The position numbers and the translations under genes were made by a program. This document shows, piece by piece, positions 44,986 through 54,822 of a stretch of DNA of 64,000 nt. Location: positions 1 to 64,000 of the forward strand of contig CALFWR010000072.1 of NCBI GenBank assembly GCA_937928555.1, written 5' to 3'. The stretch is from an uncultured Pirellulaceae bacterium (lineage in GTDB: Bacteria; Planctomycetota; Planctomycetia; Pirellulales; Pirellulaceae). The first letter of the stretch is position 1. Every line of letters begins with the position of its first letter. The notes under the pieces were generated by a model that was not told the origin of the DNA, made no database searches, and worked only from the letters and a program-made list of their open reading frames with translations.

Positions 44986-45954
44986 ATGTCTCAACTCCCA
45001 ATCGTCAACCCCTCGGAAGAATCTCCGTCCGCTGGCAGCAGCGGTGGCGGAGGTGCCTGCGGCGGAGCAAGCTTTCCCGATCAGGCCGAAATGAGCCCCA
45101 CCGGTCGCCTGCCGAAATGGCTTAAACGCCAGGTCCCCAAAGGCAACCACGTCAACCATACCGCCAAACTTCTGGACGAACTTCGACTGGAGACAGTCTG
45201 CGACAACGCCCGCTGCCCCAACCGAATGGAGTGCTACTCCCAGCAAACCGCGACGTTTATGGTCTTGGGCAACACCTGCACGAGGCCCTGCGGTTTTTGT
45301 GCCGTCAAACGCGGACGCCCCGAAGCCCTCGAATTGGACGAACCGCAGCGCCTCGCCGAAGCCGCCGTTCGACTTGGGCTCAAACACGTGGTCATCACAT
45401 CGGTGACCCGCGATGACCTGCCCGATGGCGGCGCCGAGCACTTCTATCAATGCATCAAAGCCGTCCGCGAGAGATGCGATGCGTCTGTCGAAGTCCTCAC
45501 GCCGGACTTTCTCAACAATCCTGAGGCACTGATGCGGGTCGTCGAAGCCAAACCCGAGGTCTTCAATCACAACACCGAAACCGTACCGAGACTTTACCGC
45601 CGTGTCCGCGGCCCAAAAAGCGATTACAAATGGACCCTGGAAATGCTTCGTCTGGTCAAGCAAGCCGATCCCGAAATTCGCACCAAAAGCGGCCTGATGC
45701 TGGGGCTGGGCGAGACCCGTGACGAGCTTCTCGATGTGCTGGCGGATCTGCGTGGAATCGACTGCGATTTTTTGACCCTCGGCCAGTATCTTCAACCGTC
45801 CACCGACCGCTATTTGCCGGTAGTTCGCTACGTAACTCCGGAAGAATTTGACGAACTGGGCCAATCCGCCAAAATGCTTGGGTTCCGCAAAGTTGCCAGC
45901 GGGCCGTTTGTGCGAAGCAGCTTCCACGCCCGCGACATGGTTGAAAACGGCTAA
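44986..45954 (+). CDS. lipA: Lipoyl synthase LipA
   Basis: Radical SAM enzyme inserting two sulfur atoms into the octanoyl group of lipoyl domains. From the ATG at 44986 (CTGGAG site just before it) the protein is 322 residues. It has a Gly/Ser-rich N-terminal tail, then the auxiliary-cluster Cys motif CDNARCPNRMEC, the radical SAM motif CTRPCGFCAVKRG and the C-terminal SSFHARDM with the Ser of the auxiliary cluster. thiS begins five bases after its stop, so lipA, thiS and thiG probably form one unit joining lipoate and thiamin sulfur chemistry. Confidence 0.96.
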   Translation: MSQLPIVNPSEESPSAGSSGGGGACGGASFPDQAEMSPTGRLPKWLKRQVPKGNHVNHTAKLLDELRLETVCDNARCPNRMECYSQQTATFMVLGNTCTRPCGFCAVKRGRPEALELDEPQRLAEAAVRLGLKHVVITSVTRDDLPDGGAEHFYQCIKAVRERCDASVEVLTPDFLNNPEALMRVVEAKPEVFNHNTETVPRLYRRVRGPKSDYKWTLEMLRLVKQADPEIRTKSGLMLGLGETRDELLDVLADLRGIDCDFLTLGQYLQPSTDRYLPVVRYVTPEEFDELGQSAKMLGFRKVASGPFVRSSFHARDMVENG

Positions 45955-45959
45955 ATTCA

Positions 45960-46202
45960 ATGAGCGAAATCGAAGTTCCGCAAATTGAGGTTTGGGTCAA
46001 TGGCGAAATCAGCCACGTCGCCGCTGGCTGGACCATTGAACAACTTTTGCTTGAGCGGAGAAAACAGAAAGGCCAGCCAGAAAGCTTCAAAGCTCTGGCG
46101 GTCGAAATAAACGGAGAATTGCTGCCTTGTTCGCAGTACGCATCCACCAAACTTTGCGACGCAGACCAAATCGAAGTCGTCACTCTCGTTGGCGGTGGAT
46201 AA
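45960..46202 (+). CDS. thiS: Thiamin biosynthesis sulfur carrier ThiS
   Basis: An 80-residue ubiquitin-fold sulfur carrier ending VVTLVGGG, the Gly-Gly tail that is thiocarboxylated and gives sulfur to ThiG. Other family points are VWVNGEISHVAAG and LAVEINGELLP. It has about ten more residues at the N-terminus than the usual 66-70. It sits between lipA and thiG with 5- and 9-base gaps. No thiF was seen in the window. Confidence 0.92.
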   Translation: MSEIEVPQIEVWVNGEISHVAAGWTIEQLLLERRKQKGQPESFKALAVEINGELLPCSQYASTKLCDADQIEVVTLVGGG

Positions 46203-46211
46203 ACTCTGTAG

Positions 46212-47075
46212 ATGCCCCAAACGAAGCCCAATTTGCAAACCGCGCAAACCGTTCCAGACCAAAGCCTGACGATCGGAACCCATGTGCTCAACAGCCGCCT
46301 GATTCTCGGAACAGGCCTGTTTGACTCATTCGAAACCATGCAGGCAGCCATCGACGCCAGCGGCACAAACTGCGTGACCATCGCAATTCGCCGCGAAAGG
46401 CTCAACGATAGCGACACCCGGAACATTCTTGATTTTATTGATCACCAAAAAATCACCCTCCTTCCCAACACCGCCGGCAGCTACGACGCAACCACCGCAG
46501 TTCGCTACGCTCGCATGGGTCGCGCGATCCTCGAAAATCTGGAGAACCCCGGCCACAACTGGGTCAAACTCGAAGTGCTCGGAGACACCCGAACACTGCT
46601 GCCGGACCCCTTCGAACTCTTAAAAGCCACGGAAACCTTGGCCTCCGAGGGTTTCGAAGTTCTCTGCTACTCCAATGACGACCCTGTTGTGGCTCGTCGC
46701 CTAAAAGATGCCGGTGCCACCGCCGTTATGCCCGCCGGGAGTCCCATCGGGTCGGGCCTTGGACTGGTCAACCAGAACGCCCATCGCCTGATCATTGCCG
46801 ACCTCAAACGTAATGACCCGGATTATCCGGTAATTCTTGATGCCGGAGTGGGAACAGCAAGCGATGCTACCATTGCCATGGAAATCGGTTTTGACGCTGT
46901 GCTACTCAACAGTGCAGTCGCACATGCCCAATCGCCGATTACAATGTCGTCTGCCATGAAATTTTCTGTAATAGCAGGTAAGCTGGCCGCGGATGCCGGA
47001 CGAATGGTCAAATCCCCCTATGGAGCTGCGAGCACTCCCGAGATTGGGGTCATTTCCGACCATAAACCCAGTTAA
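46212..47075 (+). CDS. thiG: Thiazole synthase ThiG
   Basis: Forms the thiazole phosphate of thiamin from deoxyxylulose phosphate, ThiS thiocarboxylate and dehydroglycine. The 287 residues contain the TIM-barrel family motifs SRLILGTGLFDSFE, LLPNTAGSY, NWVKLEVLGD (Schiff-base Lys), the C-terminal PVILDAGVGTASDATIAMEI and VLLNSAVAHA. It is last in the lipA-thiS-thiG unit. Confidence 0.95.
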   Translation: MPQTKPNLQTAQTVPDQSLTIGTHVLNSRLILGTGLFDSFETMQAAIDASGTNCVTIAIRRERLNDSDTRNILDFIDHQKITLLPNTAGSYDATTAVRYARMGRAILENLENPGHNWVKLEVLGDTRTLLPDPFELLKATETLASEGFEVLCYSNDDPVVARRLKDAGATAVMPAGSPIGSGLGLVNQNAHRLIIADLKRNDPDYPVILDAGVGTASDATIAMEIGFDAVLLNSAVAHAQSPITMSSAMKFSVIAGKLAADAGRMVKSPYGAASTPEIGVISDHKPS

Positions 47076-47165
47076 AGGCGAATTTTAGGAATAATCTGAT
47101 TTTAACGGCAGCCCATCGGCCAGACATTAACACCCAACTTACCTAACCTTTCTCAGCCAATTTCC

Positions 47166-47194
47166 TTGACCACTGATTAGCCAGCGGTTATAAG
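47166..47194 (+). promoter_or_regulatory. Candidate sigma70-type promoter
   Basis: TTGACC (47166-47171), 17 bases, then TATAAG (47189-47194). This is a near-consensus pair at ideal spacing, about 70 bases upstream of the secreted B-domain protein gene at 47264. Confidence 0.6.
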
Positions 47195-47263
47195 TTAGAG
47201 GTTCAGTGCTTTCCCAAGCGCCGAATTGCTTCATGCTTCAATTTGACAACTTTGAGTGACGTA

Positions 47264-48553
47264 ATGAAAAAACGGAACAAGATTCAATGGGCACTGATGC
47301 TCGCTGCTCTCCCCTTTCTGGCAACGGCAGCCGCTTCCGCCCACCAATGGATTTCGGCTAATTCTCCAATCGATGCACCCGTCATCGCTGATGGCAATTT
47401 CTCATCGGCTCGCGTGCACAACATCGTGCTCAATCGCAACGGTGGAATCGAAGGCCGAGTAACAAACATCGATGGCGAAGAAGGCCAAGGGCTTGAAAGC
47501 CTGAAAGTCTATTTCGTCCGCAACGGCGAAATCGCCAACGAAACAACAACCGATGAAAACGGTAAGTTCCACATCGACAACATGATCGAAGGTGCCTACT
47601 CGTTCGTCGCAACGGGTGAAAACGGTTTTGCTGCTTACGGCGTCAACGTCGTGGCTCACGCCCAAGGCGCTTCAACAAACATCATCGAAGCTGCGGCTGT
47701 TTCGCCAAGCTTCTCTGTCGTTCAGCGAATCCTTCGAGACAACCTTCCAGCGGAAATCGCTCAGGAAATCATCGAAGGATCTTCCAACATCACTGACAAG
47801 ATGGTCGGTTCAAACCGCATCAAGCTCAGCAACGGAACTCTGACCGGCCACTTGGTGCCTCTCTTCGGTCAAACTTCTGACGTCGAAGGCACGCACGTTC
47901 ACATTATCCAAGGCGACAAGCAAATCGCTGAAGTCGAAGCCAATGCTTCGGGTGCATTTTCGGTATCCAATCTCGAGCCTGGCGTTTACGACTTCGTTGC
48001 TGCTGGTCCAACCGGAATCGCCGCTGTAAGCTTTCAGGCGATCGATGACGTCATCACGGCTTCATCAATCGACAGTGATGAAATCCCAGTAGCGATCGAG
48101 CCTGCCGCTGCGGCAGCGGCTCTTCCTTTCCAGGACGTTGTTAACACTGACATTCCCTTCGATGCTTCTTCATCTCTGGACGTCTGCCTGACTTGCCAGA
48201 ATGATGCGGGTTTCGTCGGTCAGCAAGCAGGTTTTGCTGGCGATCCAATCGTTAACACTGGCTACGAAGCGGCTCCTATCGAGTACGCCTCTGAGGCCGT
48301 TAGCTTGGGCGGTGCCTGTGGCGGAACTTGCGGTGCTGCTGCTGACTTCAGTGGCTTCAGCAGCTGCAATACTTGCAACTCTTGCTGCGGCGGAGCAACT
48401 GCAGGTGGCCGAGGTGGAATCGGCGGTCGTCTCTTCGGCGGACGCTTGGGCGGAACCGGACTTCGTCGTCTGGCGCTTCTGGGTGGAATCGCTGGTGCGG
48501 TTGTCGCAATCGCAACTGATGACGATGACCAGACTCCTGGTGCTCCTAACTAA
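47264..48553 (+). CDS. Secreted B-domain (carboxypeptidase-regulatory-like) protein
   Basis: A 429-residue exported protein with a signal peptide (to about 27, ending AAASAHQW). Two SdrD B-like/carboxypeptidase regulatory domains follow: GGIEGRVTNIDGEEGQGLES... DNMIEGAYSFVATGENG (about 60-140) and GTLTGHLVPLFGQTSDVEGT... NLEPGVYDFVAAG (about 200-265). An Ala-rich linker, a Cys cluster (SSCNTCNSCCGG) and a Gly-rich end with GGIGGRLFGGRLGG then LLGGIAGAVVAIA (possible membrane segment) complete it. It is probably an abundant envelope or adhesive protein, with a near-consensus promoter and a strong terminator. Confidence 0.82.
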   Translation: MKKRNKIQWALMLAALPFLATAAASAHQWISANSPIDAPVIADGNFSSARVHNIVLNRNGGIEGRVTNIDGEEGQGLESLKVYFVRNGEIANETTTDENGKFHIDNMIEGAYSFVATGENGFAAYGVNVVAHAQGASTNIIEAAAVSPSFSVVQRILRDNLPAEIAQEIIEGSSNITDKMVGSNRIKLSNGTLTGHLVPLFGQTSDVEGTHVHIIQGDKQIAEVEANASGAFSVSNLEPGVYDFVAAGPTGIAAVSFQAIDDVITASSIDSDEIPVAIEPAAAAAALPFQDVVNTDIPFDASSSLDVCLTCQNDAGFVGQQAGFAGDPIVNTGYEAAPIEYASEAVSLGGACGGTCGAAADFSGFSSCNTCNSCCGGATAGGRGGIGGRLFGGRLGGTGLRRLALLGGIAGAVVAIATDDDDQTPGAPN

Positions 48554-48585
48554 GCCAACTTGGCAAAGTTCGAAAACATTGAAGC

Positions 48586-48612
48586 AACCGCCCCAAATCG
48601 GGGCGGTTTTTT
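48586..48612 (+). terminator. Rho-independent terminator after the B-domain protein
   Basis: AACCGCCCC / GGGGCGGTT stem with a short AAAT loop and six T. It starts 33 bases after the stop codon. Confidence 0.9.
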
Positions 48613-48669
48613 CATGCGCAGACTCCGCAGTCCAGCCAGAAACAGATCCACTCTTTCTCGACGACTAAT

Positions 48670-48857
48670 CCCGGATTATTCACGACGACGGGCGTTGATT
48701 CGCGTTGAACCTCACTGATACGAAGGTCAAAGCTGGATTGTCGCTCAGATTTCGGTTCACCTCGTTGATGAAGTCTTGGACAGAGACTCTTTTCAAACCC
48801 GTGCGATGATCACTGGCTAAACTGAAAGCTACGCCCACGCCTCTTGAATAATCCGGG
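48670..48857 (-). repeat. MITE-like inverted-repeat element, copy 3
   Basis: A 188-bp element with ends CCCGGATTATTCACGACGAC and CTTGAATAATCCGGG. Perfect CTAAT duplications lie at 48665-48669 and 48858-48862. Same orientation and body subfamily as copy 2 (about 80 percent alike by eye). It is downstream of the terminator of the B-domain protein gene and just before the SprT-like gene's 3' end. No gene lies in the 48554-48920 gap. Confidence 0.92.
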
Positions 48858-48920
48858 CTAATGTCAGATGTTTCCGGGGCGTTAAGCCGGCATTGTGCAG
48901 CACCACGTGTAATCTGTTGC

Positions 48921-49751
48921 CTACGCCGCAGACGCCTTTTTTAACTGATTCAGCGGAACGTAGAACTTTCGGTAACAGACGCCGTCACTGTATGCCACGC
49001 CTGACGAATCCTTCACAAGGACGGTCGCTCGCTTGGTAATTCGATTTACCAATCCCTGGTATCGCCTGCCATCTCGGTAAAAGCAAACAAAGTCGCCGCA
49101 GCGGATCCCCAGCGAACGACTCGCGACGTCGCGGGGCGTCAGCAACTCATGATTCGATTCGACATGGCCGAAGTTTCGTTTCACAAATCGGCGAAACGGC
49201 CCCGCTTGGCAATTCGAATCGCCGGTCAGCATCAGTTCCACCAAATGAACCATTTCGTGCTCCACAATCCGTTGCAAAGCCTCCAGCCTTGACCGGCAGG
49301 CAAGCCCGCCAACAGTGGATTGGGAATCGACATTGAAGGTCTCGAACAACGGTGTTGTCGCCACCGCGATTTCAAAACGCGTCTCCGACGGCCTCGCCCC
49401 GTACTCACGAACCATCGTCGTCATCCCACCCGATATCGTCATTCGTTTTGACAATCGAAAACTCAATGGGCTCGCGTAAGTATGCTCAAAGAAACTGCCT
49501 ATCTTGCCACCGAAGAAAAACTCATCGGTCGCATGAAAGACGTGACCCAGATCGGCAACTGATATCTGGGCAAAGTTCGGCTTGCGTATGTTGGGCGAAT
49601 TCAGAAGCACGTGCTCAAACACGTGCCTTTGGTAGCGCCGTACTTCTCGCTGTGCTTGCGTATTTCTGGAAAGAGATGCTTTGAGCTGCGCGCGATTCAT
49701 CATTGCCCTGCCTGTTGATTCTTTCTTGATTGGATTGGATTTGACACTCAT
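48921..49751 (-). CDS. SprT-like zinc metalloprotease
   Basis: A 276-residue protein. The central SprT-like domain contains the HExxH motif RIVEHEMVHLVELM (about 164-177) and a possible third ligand in the later FVKRNFGH. A basic start (residues 1-45) and a C-terminal domain (YRDGRRYQGLVNRITKRATVLV), which may bind nucleic acid, flank it. The ATG at 49751 is chosen; a TTG two codons earlier also exists. It is divergent from nrdA, sharing the region with the NrdR-like boxes. Function is inferred from the fold only. Confidence 0.75.
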   Translation of the reverse strand: MSVKSNPIKKESTGRAMMNRAQLKASLSRNTQAQREVRRYQRHVFEHVLLNSPNIRKPNFAQISVADLGHVFHATDEFFFGGKIGSFFEHTYASPLSFRLSKRMTISGGMTTMVREYGARPSETRFEIAVATTPLFETFNVDSQSTVGGLACRSRLEALQRIVEHEMVHLVELMLTGDSNCQAGPFRRFVKRNFGHVESNHELLTPRDVASRSLGIRCGDFVCFYRDGRRYQGLVNRITKRATVLVKDSSGVAYSDGVCYRKFYVPLNQLKKASAA

Positions 49752-49897
49752 CTTCAAGCGAGTCTTTTGCTTGCATAATTTCGCTAGCGGGAACCACCAG
49801 ATATTGATCTGAAAAATTTTGCCATTCCGATTTCCACTCGAATTGCCTTATTTCACGTCCAAACTTGGTAAAGATCCCTTCACACCCACCCCACGAG

Positions 49898-49944
49898 GCA
49901 CAACATGTGGTGTTGACACGCAAAACAACACCCATATATTGGGG
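49898..49944 (+). promoter_or_regulatory. Tandem NrdR-like boxes upstream of nrdA
   Basis: Two 16-mers, GCACAACATGTGGTGT (49898-49913) and CACCCATATATTGGGG (49929-49944), resemble the NrdR consensus acaCwAtATaTwGtgt. The second core CCATATATTG matches nine of ten positions. They are 15 bases apart, a centre-to-centre distance of 31 bases (three helical turns), the usual arrangement for paired NrdR boxes. They lie about 310-360 bases before the nrdA ATG. NrdR itself is not in the window. Confidence 0.6.
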
Positions 49945-50030
49945 TTCGTCGTGGCGGGAATGAAGAACACTCAAGTTTAGCCACCCTAAACCGCCCAACT
50001 GGCAGCCTGAGGCTGCCAGGATCGAACGAA

Positions 50031-50046
50031 CCACAACATGTTGTGT
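50031..50046 (+). promoter_or_regulatory. Third NrdR-like palindrome upstream of nrdA
   Basis: CCACAACATGTTGTGT contains the perfect palindrome CACAACATGTTGTG and matches about 13 of 16 positions of the NrdR consensus. It shares its left half with the box at 49898-49913. It is 211 bases before the nrdA start. Confidence 0.55.
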
Positions 50047-50256
50047 TGAGTTCACGACAAAAAGACCTCGGCCGCGTGACCAGATGTGTCCCAGCAGCGG
50101 CGAAAACGAGGCTATGAACGGAACAACTCGGCTCAAGCAAGGATGCGACTCCTATTCTGCTGTCATGCAGTGGATTGGTGAATGCACTTCATTGCCCAAT
50201 GTCGTGTTTTTGCCAACAGCGGGCATCAAGCCCAAGGAAAAAAGGAGATCAAAGGA

Positions 50257-53118
50257 ATGCCAGAGTCAGGAAACTTCCAACCATCAGGTTCATCCGACCT
50301 AACCACCAGTTCTTCACCGGGTGCCGGAGTTATGAACGTTATCAAAAGAGACGGTCGACAGGTTTCGTTTGAACGAAAACTGATCACGCGTGCTTTGGAG
50401 AAAGCTTTCTGTGCCGATCTGGATCTGAAAGAGATCGAGTCACTTTCGTCCGAGACCACAGACAGCATCTCATCGGTAGCCGAACGGGTCATGAAGATCA
50501 TCAGTCCGATCGCGCAAACCGATACCGGAGTATCGGTCGAAAAGATCCAGGATGTCGTCGAAGCAGAGCTGATGCGAAGTGAGCACTTCTCGGTGGCTCG
50601 TCGCTACATTCTCTATCGCGCCGAGCACAACAAGATCCGTCAGCTTCGCGCCGAAGAACGCATGGAGAGCGATTCTGCGTTCCCTTCGATCATGGTCAGC
50701 CGCGACGGGAAACTTGAGAACCTTGACTTCGAGCGACTGCGTTCGCAAATCGAAGCAGCATGCGAAGGGCTTGAATCCTGCTCTGCGGAAGAGTTGCTGA
50801 CCGAAGTTCAAAAACAGTTTTTCAACGGCATCACGCCACGCGAGATTGCCCGCTGCATGGTTCTGGCGGCCCGATCGCGGATTGAAAACGATCCTGACTA
50901 CGACACCGTTGCCGGCCGATTGGTGCTTTACATTATCTATCGCGAGTCGCTCGGCAAGTCTGGCAAAACTTCCCAAATGGTTGAACGTTATCGGGAGAAC
51001 TTTGCGGACTACGTCGCTGAAGGCATCAAAGCCGAACGTCTGACTCCCGAATTGTCTTCATTCGATCTGGAGCGACTCGCCGAAGTCATCGTTCCCGAGC
51101 GCGATGAACTGTTTCCCTATCTTGGGCTACAAACGATCTACGACCGATATCTTTTGCACATTGACGGACGTCGCTTTGAATCACCCCAGTATTTTTGGAT
51201 GCGGGTTGCGATGGGTCTGTCTTTGAATGAGGACGACAAAAACGCCAGAGCGATCGAGTTCTACAACATCCTCTCTTCATTCCGATTTACTTCGGCAACG
51301 CCGACGTTGTTTAATGCGGGCACGCTGCATCCGCAGCTTAGTTCCTGCTACCTCAGCACCGTCACCGATGATCTGGACAGCATCTTCAAAGCCGTCGCTG
51401 ACAACGCGAAACTTTCCAAATGGGCCGGTGGACTTGGTAACGACTGGACCAACATTCGTGCAACCAATTCCCACATCAAGGGCACCAACGGTCAGAGCCA
51501 GGGCGTCATCCCATTCCTCAAGGTCGTCAGCGACACCGCCGTTGCCGTCAACCAGGGTGGCAAGCGAAAAGGGGCTGTCTGCTCGTACCTTGAGTCGTGG
51601 CACCTCGATGTCGAGGAGTTCCTTGACCTTCGCAAGAACACCGGTGACGACCGTCGCCGCACGCACGACATGCACACCGCGAACTGGATTCCGGACCTGT
51701 TCATGCGTCGCGTGATGGAAGAAAAAGAATGGACGTTGTTCAGTCCTGACGAAGTCCCGGACCTTCACGACCTCTACGGCAAGGCTTTCGAGGATCGCTA
51801 CGTTCACTACGAGCAGCAGGCCGCCGAAGGCAACATGCGCCTTTCCCGCAAAATTCCAGCAGTTGAACTTTGGCGAAAGATGCTCACGCGGGTCTTTGAA
51901 ACGGGTCACCCATGGATCACATTCAAGGATCCATCGAACATTCGTTCGCCTCAGGACCACTGCGGCGTGGTTCACAGCAGTAACCTGTGTACCGAAATTC
52001 TGCTTAATACCTCCGCCGAAGAAACCGCCGTCTGCAACCTTGGTTCAATCAACCTGCTGAACCATATCACCGAAGGCGAACTCGACCTGACAAAGCTGGA
52101 AGAAACCATCAACACAGCCGTCCGCATGTTGGACAACGTGATTGACATTAACTTCTATCCAACGCCCGAAGCAAAGAACGCCAACCAGCGTCATCGGCCT
52201 GTTGGGATGGGATTGATGGGATTCCAGGATGCCCTTTCCGCTTGCGGGATCAGCTACGCCAGCGACGAAGGCGTCGAATTCGCGGACCGCAGCATGGAAG
52301 CGATCTCGTGGTTCGCCCTGCTGGCGTCCAGCAAACTGGCTGAAGAACGTGGCACGTACTCGTCTTACGAGGGCTCCAAATGGGATCGAGGATTGCTTCC
52401 GATCGACACCGTTACTCTCCTCGAAGAAGAACGCGGCGTCCCGGTTGCGATGGACAAATCCACGACCATGGACTGGCAAGTCGTCCGCGACAGCATCGCG
52501 AAACACGGCATGCGTAACAGCAACGTCATGGCGATCGCTCCCACGGCCACGATTTCCACGATCATCGGCGTCACCCAGTCGATCGAGCCCACCTACAAGC
52601 ACCTGTTCGTAAAGAGCAATCTGTCAGGCGAATTCGTTCAGATCAACGTCAAGCTGGTCAACGAACTCAAGGAACGTGACCTTTGGTGCGACGACCTTCT
52701 GGAAGCGATCAAATACTACGACGGTTCGCTGGGCGAGATCCCGGGGCTTCCCGACGACATCAAAGGCCGCTACGCAACGGCGTTCGAGATTCAGCCAAAG
52801 TGGCTGATCGAATGTGCAAGTCGTCGTCAGAAATGGATCGACATGGGCCAATCGCTAAACCTCTACCTCGGTCAGCCCAGCGGTCGCAAGCTCGACGACA
52901 TGTACAAGCTTGCCTGGCAAGCCGGTCTCAAGACAACTTACTACCTGCGTTCGCTTGGTGCCACGACGGTCGAAAAGTCCACCGTCGATATCAACAAGTA
53001 CGGCGTTCAGCCGCGTTGGATGAAGAACGCAAGTTCCTCATCGGAGATCGCGGTCGAACGTCAACCCGAGGTCAAAGCGTGCAGCATTCTTGACCCTGAC
53101 TGCGAAGCTTGTCAGTAA
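50257..53118 (+). CDS. nrdA: Ribonucleotide reductase alpha subunit NrdA
   Basis: Catalytic subunit of aerobic ribonucleotide reductase, reducing ribonucleotides to deoxyribonucleotides. The protein is 953 residues, starting [11 protein letters not shown] after an AAGGAG nine bases upstream; an in-frame ATG at 50182 is rejected. An N-terminal ATP-cone ([20 protein letters not shown]) is followed by a second cone-like region ([20 protein letters not shown]) for allosteric control. The core has [38 protein letters not shown] and a C-terminal Cys-rich tail [12 protein letters not shown] for re-reduction. nrdB follows. Confidence 0.95.
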   Translation: MPESGNFQPSGSSDLTTSSSPGAGVMNVIKRDGRQVSFERKLITRALEKAFCADLDLKEIESLSSETTDSISSVAERVMKIISPIAQTDTGVSVEKIQDVVEAELMRSEHFSVARRYILYRAEHNKIRQLRAEERMESDSAFPSIMVSRDGKLENLDFERLRSQIEAACEGLESCSAEELLTEVQKQFFNGITPREIARCMVLAARSRIENDPDYDTVAGRLVLYIIYRESLGKSGKTSQMVERYRENFADYVAEGIKAERLTPELSSFDLERLAEVIVPERDELFPYLGLQTIYDRYLLHIDGRRFESPQYFWMRVAMGLSLNEDDKNARAIEFYNILSSFRFTSATPTLFNAGTLHPQLSSCYLSTVTDDLDSIFKAVADNAKLSKWAGGLGNDWTNIRATNSHIKGTNGQSQGVIPFLKVVSDTAVAVNQGGKRKGAVCSYLESWHLDVEEFLDLRKNTGDDRRRTHDMHTANWIPDLFMRRVMEEKEWTLFSPDEVPDLHDLYGKAFEDRYVHYEQQAAEGNMRLSRKIPAVELWRKMLTRVFETGHPWITFKDPSNIRSPQDHCGVVHSSNLCTEILLNTSAEETAVCNLGSINLLNHITEGELDLTKLEETINTAVRMLDNVIDINFYPTPEAKNANQRHRPVGMGLMGFQDALSACGISYASDEGVEFADRSMEAISWFALLASSKLAEERGTYSSYEGSKWDRGLLPIDTVTLLEEERGVPVAMDKSTTMDWQVVRDSIAKHGMRNSNVMAIAPTATISTIIGVTQSIEPTYKHLFVKSNLSGEFVQINVKLVNELKERDLWCDDLLEAIKYYDGSLGEIPGLPDDIKGRYATAFEIQPKWLIECASRRQKWIDMGQSLNLYLGQPSGRKLDDMYKLAWQAGLKTTYYLRSLGATTVEKSTVDINKYGVQPRWMKNASSSSEIAVERQPEVKACSILDPDCEACQ

Positions 53119-53223
53119 GCCAACCATTTGTTTTGTCCCAACTTTGCCAACCCGGAGCCGCTACCACGGCGGCTTTTATTAAAAACATTCCCCAGTTTGA
53201 CTGCTAAAGGAGTCGCAAGAAAC

Positions 53224-54279
53224 ATGGCTACGGATATTCGAGAATTAAGCGCAACCGGAGTTTCCGGGCGCGTTGACGCCAGTGAGAAACGTCTGATCAA
53301 CTGTTCAAAGGTCGACGTCAATCAGCTGATGCCGCTGAAATACAAGTGGGCATGGGAGCATTACGTCAACGGTTGTGCCAACCACTGGATGCCAACCGAA
53401 GTCCCGATGAACAAAGACATCGAGATCTGGAAATCGGACACGCTCACCGCCGGCGAACGGCACGTGATCATGCGGAACCTCGGGTTTTTCTCGACCGCAG
53501 AAAGTCTTGTCGGAAACAATCTGGTTCTGGCAATCTTCAAGCACATCACCAACGCAGAATGCCGCCAGTATCTGCTGCGTCAGGCGTTCGAAGAAGCAGT
53601 CCATTCGCACACGTTTCTGTACGTAGTTGAAAGCCTTGGCCTGGACGAAGGCGAAGTCTTCAACATGTACAACGAAGTCCCGGCGATCGCCCGCAAGGAC
53701 GCGTTCGAGATGGAACTGACTCGTGAAGTCCTGGATCCGGAATTTACGACCGAGACGTTCGAGGGTGCTCAGGCGTTGCTCAAGAACCTGATCGGATTCT
53801 ACCTGATCATGGAAGGCATTTTCTTCTACACCGGATTTGTGATGATCCTTTCGTTCCATCGCAGGAACCTGATGAAGGGCATCGGCGAGCAATTTCAGTA
53901 CATTCTTCGTGACGAGTCGATCCATCTGAACTTTGGCATCGACCTGATCAACGGCATCAAGTCCGAGAATCCAGAACTTTGGACTCCCGAGTTCCAGCAG
54001 AAGATGATCGATCGGGTTCGCGAGTCGGTTGAACTGGAAATCGAGTACGCCAAAGACTGCCTTCCCAACGGAGTCCTTGGTCTCAATGCGGACCTGTTCC
54101 GCGACTACGTTCAGTTCATTGCTGACCGTCGCCTGGAGCGAATCGGTTTGGCGACGCAGTACGGCAGCCCAAACCCATTCCCATGGATGAGCGAAACCAT
54201 GGACCTTGCCAAGGAAAAGAACTTTTTCGAAACGCGAGTCACGGAATATCAAACCGGCGGCCAACTGGACTGGGACTAG
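53224..54279 (+). CDS. nrdB: Ribonucleotide reductase beta subunit NrdB, class Ic type
   Basis: Radical-generating metal subunit, 351 residues, AAGGAG upstream of the ATG. Metal ligands by position: Glu93 (FFSTAESL), Glu124 and His127 ([10 protein letters not shown]), and the later [10 protein letters not shown] Glu/His. The residue that carries the tyrosyl radical in E. coli (four after the His) is Phe131, and the E. coli Asp84 equivalent is Glu. The same spacing with Glu89 and Phe127 is known from Chlamydia trachomatis R2, so a Mn/Fe class Ic cofactor is expected. It is followed by a terminator. Confidence 0.94.
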   Translation: MATDIRELSATGVSGRVDASEKRLINCSKVDVNQLMPLKYKWAWEHYVNGCANHWMPTEVPMNKDIEIWKSDTLTAGERHVIMRNLGFFSTAESLVGNNLVLAIFKHITNAECRQYLLRQAFEEAVHSHTFLYVVESLGLDEGEVFNMYNEVPAIARKDAFEMELTREVLDPEFTTETFEGAQALLKNLIGFYLIMEGIFFYTGFVMILSFHRRNLMKGIGEQFQYILRDESIHLNFGIDLINGIKSENPELWTPEFQQKMIDRVRESVELEIEYAKDCLPNGVLGLNADLFRDYVQFIADRRLERIGLATQYGSPNPFPWMSETMDLAKEKNFFETRVTEYQTGGQLDWD

Positions 54280-54308
54280 TCAACCCGGCCGCGCAACAGC
54301 GCACCACC

Positions 54309-54337
54309 AAGCCCGGCGTCTTTGCCGGGCTTTTTTT
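54309..54337 (+). terminator. Rho-independent terminator after nrdAB
   Basis: AAGCCCGGC / GCCGGGCTT stem with a six-base loop and seven T, 30 bases after the nrdB stop. Confidence 0.92.
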
Positions 54338-54443
54338 GTGCGCTCGCAACCGCAGCAATGCCAAAGCCGCCATCAATTACATCGCATGACGGTGGTCGTC
54401 CACGCGCGCACGAAACGCAATTCAGTGGATGCCGAAAACTCAA

Positions 54444-54822
54444 CCCGGATTATTCACGAGGCGTGGGCGTCAGAATCAGTTGAGACAGTGATCCGCGACT
54501 CAGATACGATGAAACGATCGCTGCGGTTTTCATCTACCGGATGATTTACATTTCTTCCCGGATTATTCACGAGGCGTGGGCGTGACTTTCAGTTCAGCCA
54601 ATGGACGCCGTGTCAGTCTGGGTAAAATCGCTTTACTGCACTTCATCGGCGAGGTGAACCGAAATTTCCGAGGCGAACCCGGTGTCACGTTTGCTTTTGT
54701 GTCGTTCAACCTGATCTACGCCCGTCGTCGTGAATAATTCCGGTTCTTGTTGAATTTCAGTCTTTCCCTTGCTCCCGTTGGCCAGACGTAGAATCAACGC
54801 CCGTCGTCGTGAATAATCCGGG
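54444..54822 (+). repeat. MITE-like element, copy 4 (outer, interrupted)
   Basis: An element with ends CCCGGATTATTCACGAGGCG and CGTGAATAATCCGGG and perfect CTCAA duplications (54439-54443 and 54823-54827). Its body matches copy 1 (shared GTCAGAA, TGATCCGCGACTC, GTTGGCCAGACGTAGAATCA). It is split by another element (54557-54743). Removing that insert and one TTCTT leaves 187 bp, the size of the other copies. The gap 54338-55033 contains no gene. Confidence 0.93.
54557..54743 (+). repeat. MITE-like element, copy 5, nested inside copy 4
   Basis: A 187-bp element, ends CCCGGATTATTCACGAGGCG and CGTGAATAATTCCGG, flanked by TTCTT duplications (54552-54556 and 54744-54748). The uninterrupted sequence at copy 1 (ATTTCTTGTTGAA) shows that a single TTCTT existed before insertion. 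The body is the copies 2 and 3 subfamily. Confidence 0.93.

Noticed and set aside
44950-45960. 336-codon open frame opposite lipA
   Set aside because: Shadow of the LipA coding sequence, with no independent start signal or motif.
53305-54264. 319-codon open frame opposite nrdB
   Set aside because: Shadow of a well-supported class Ic R2 gene.
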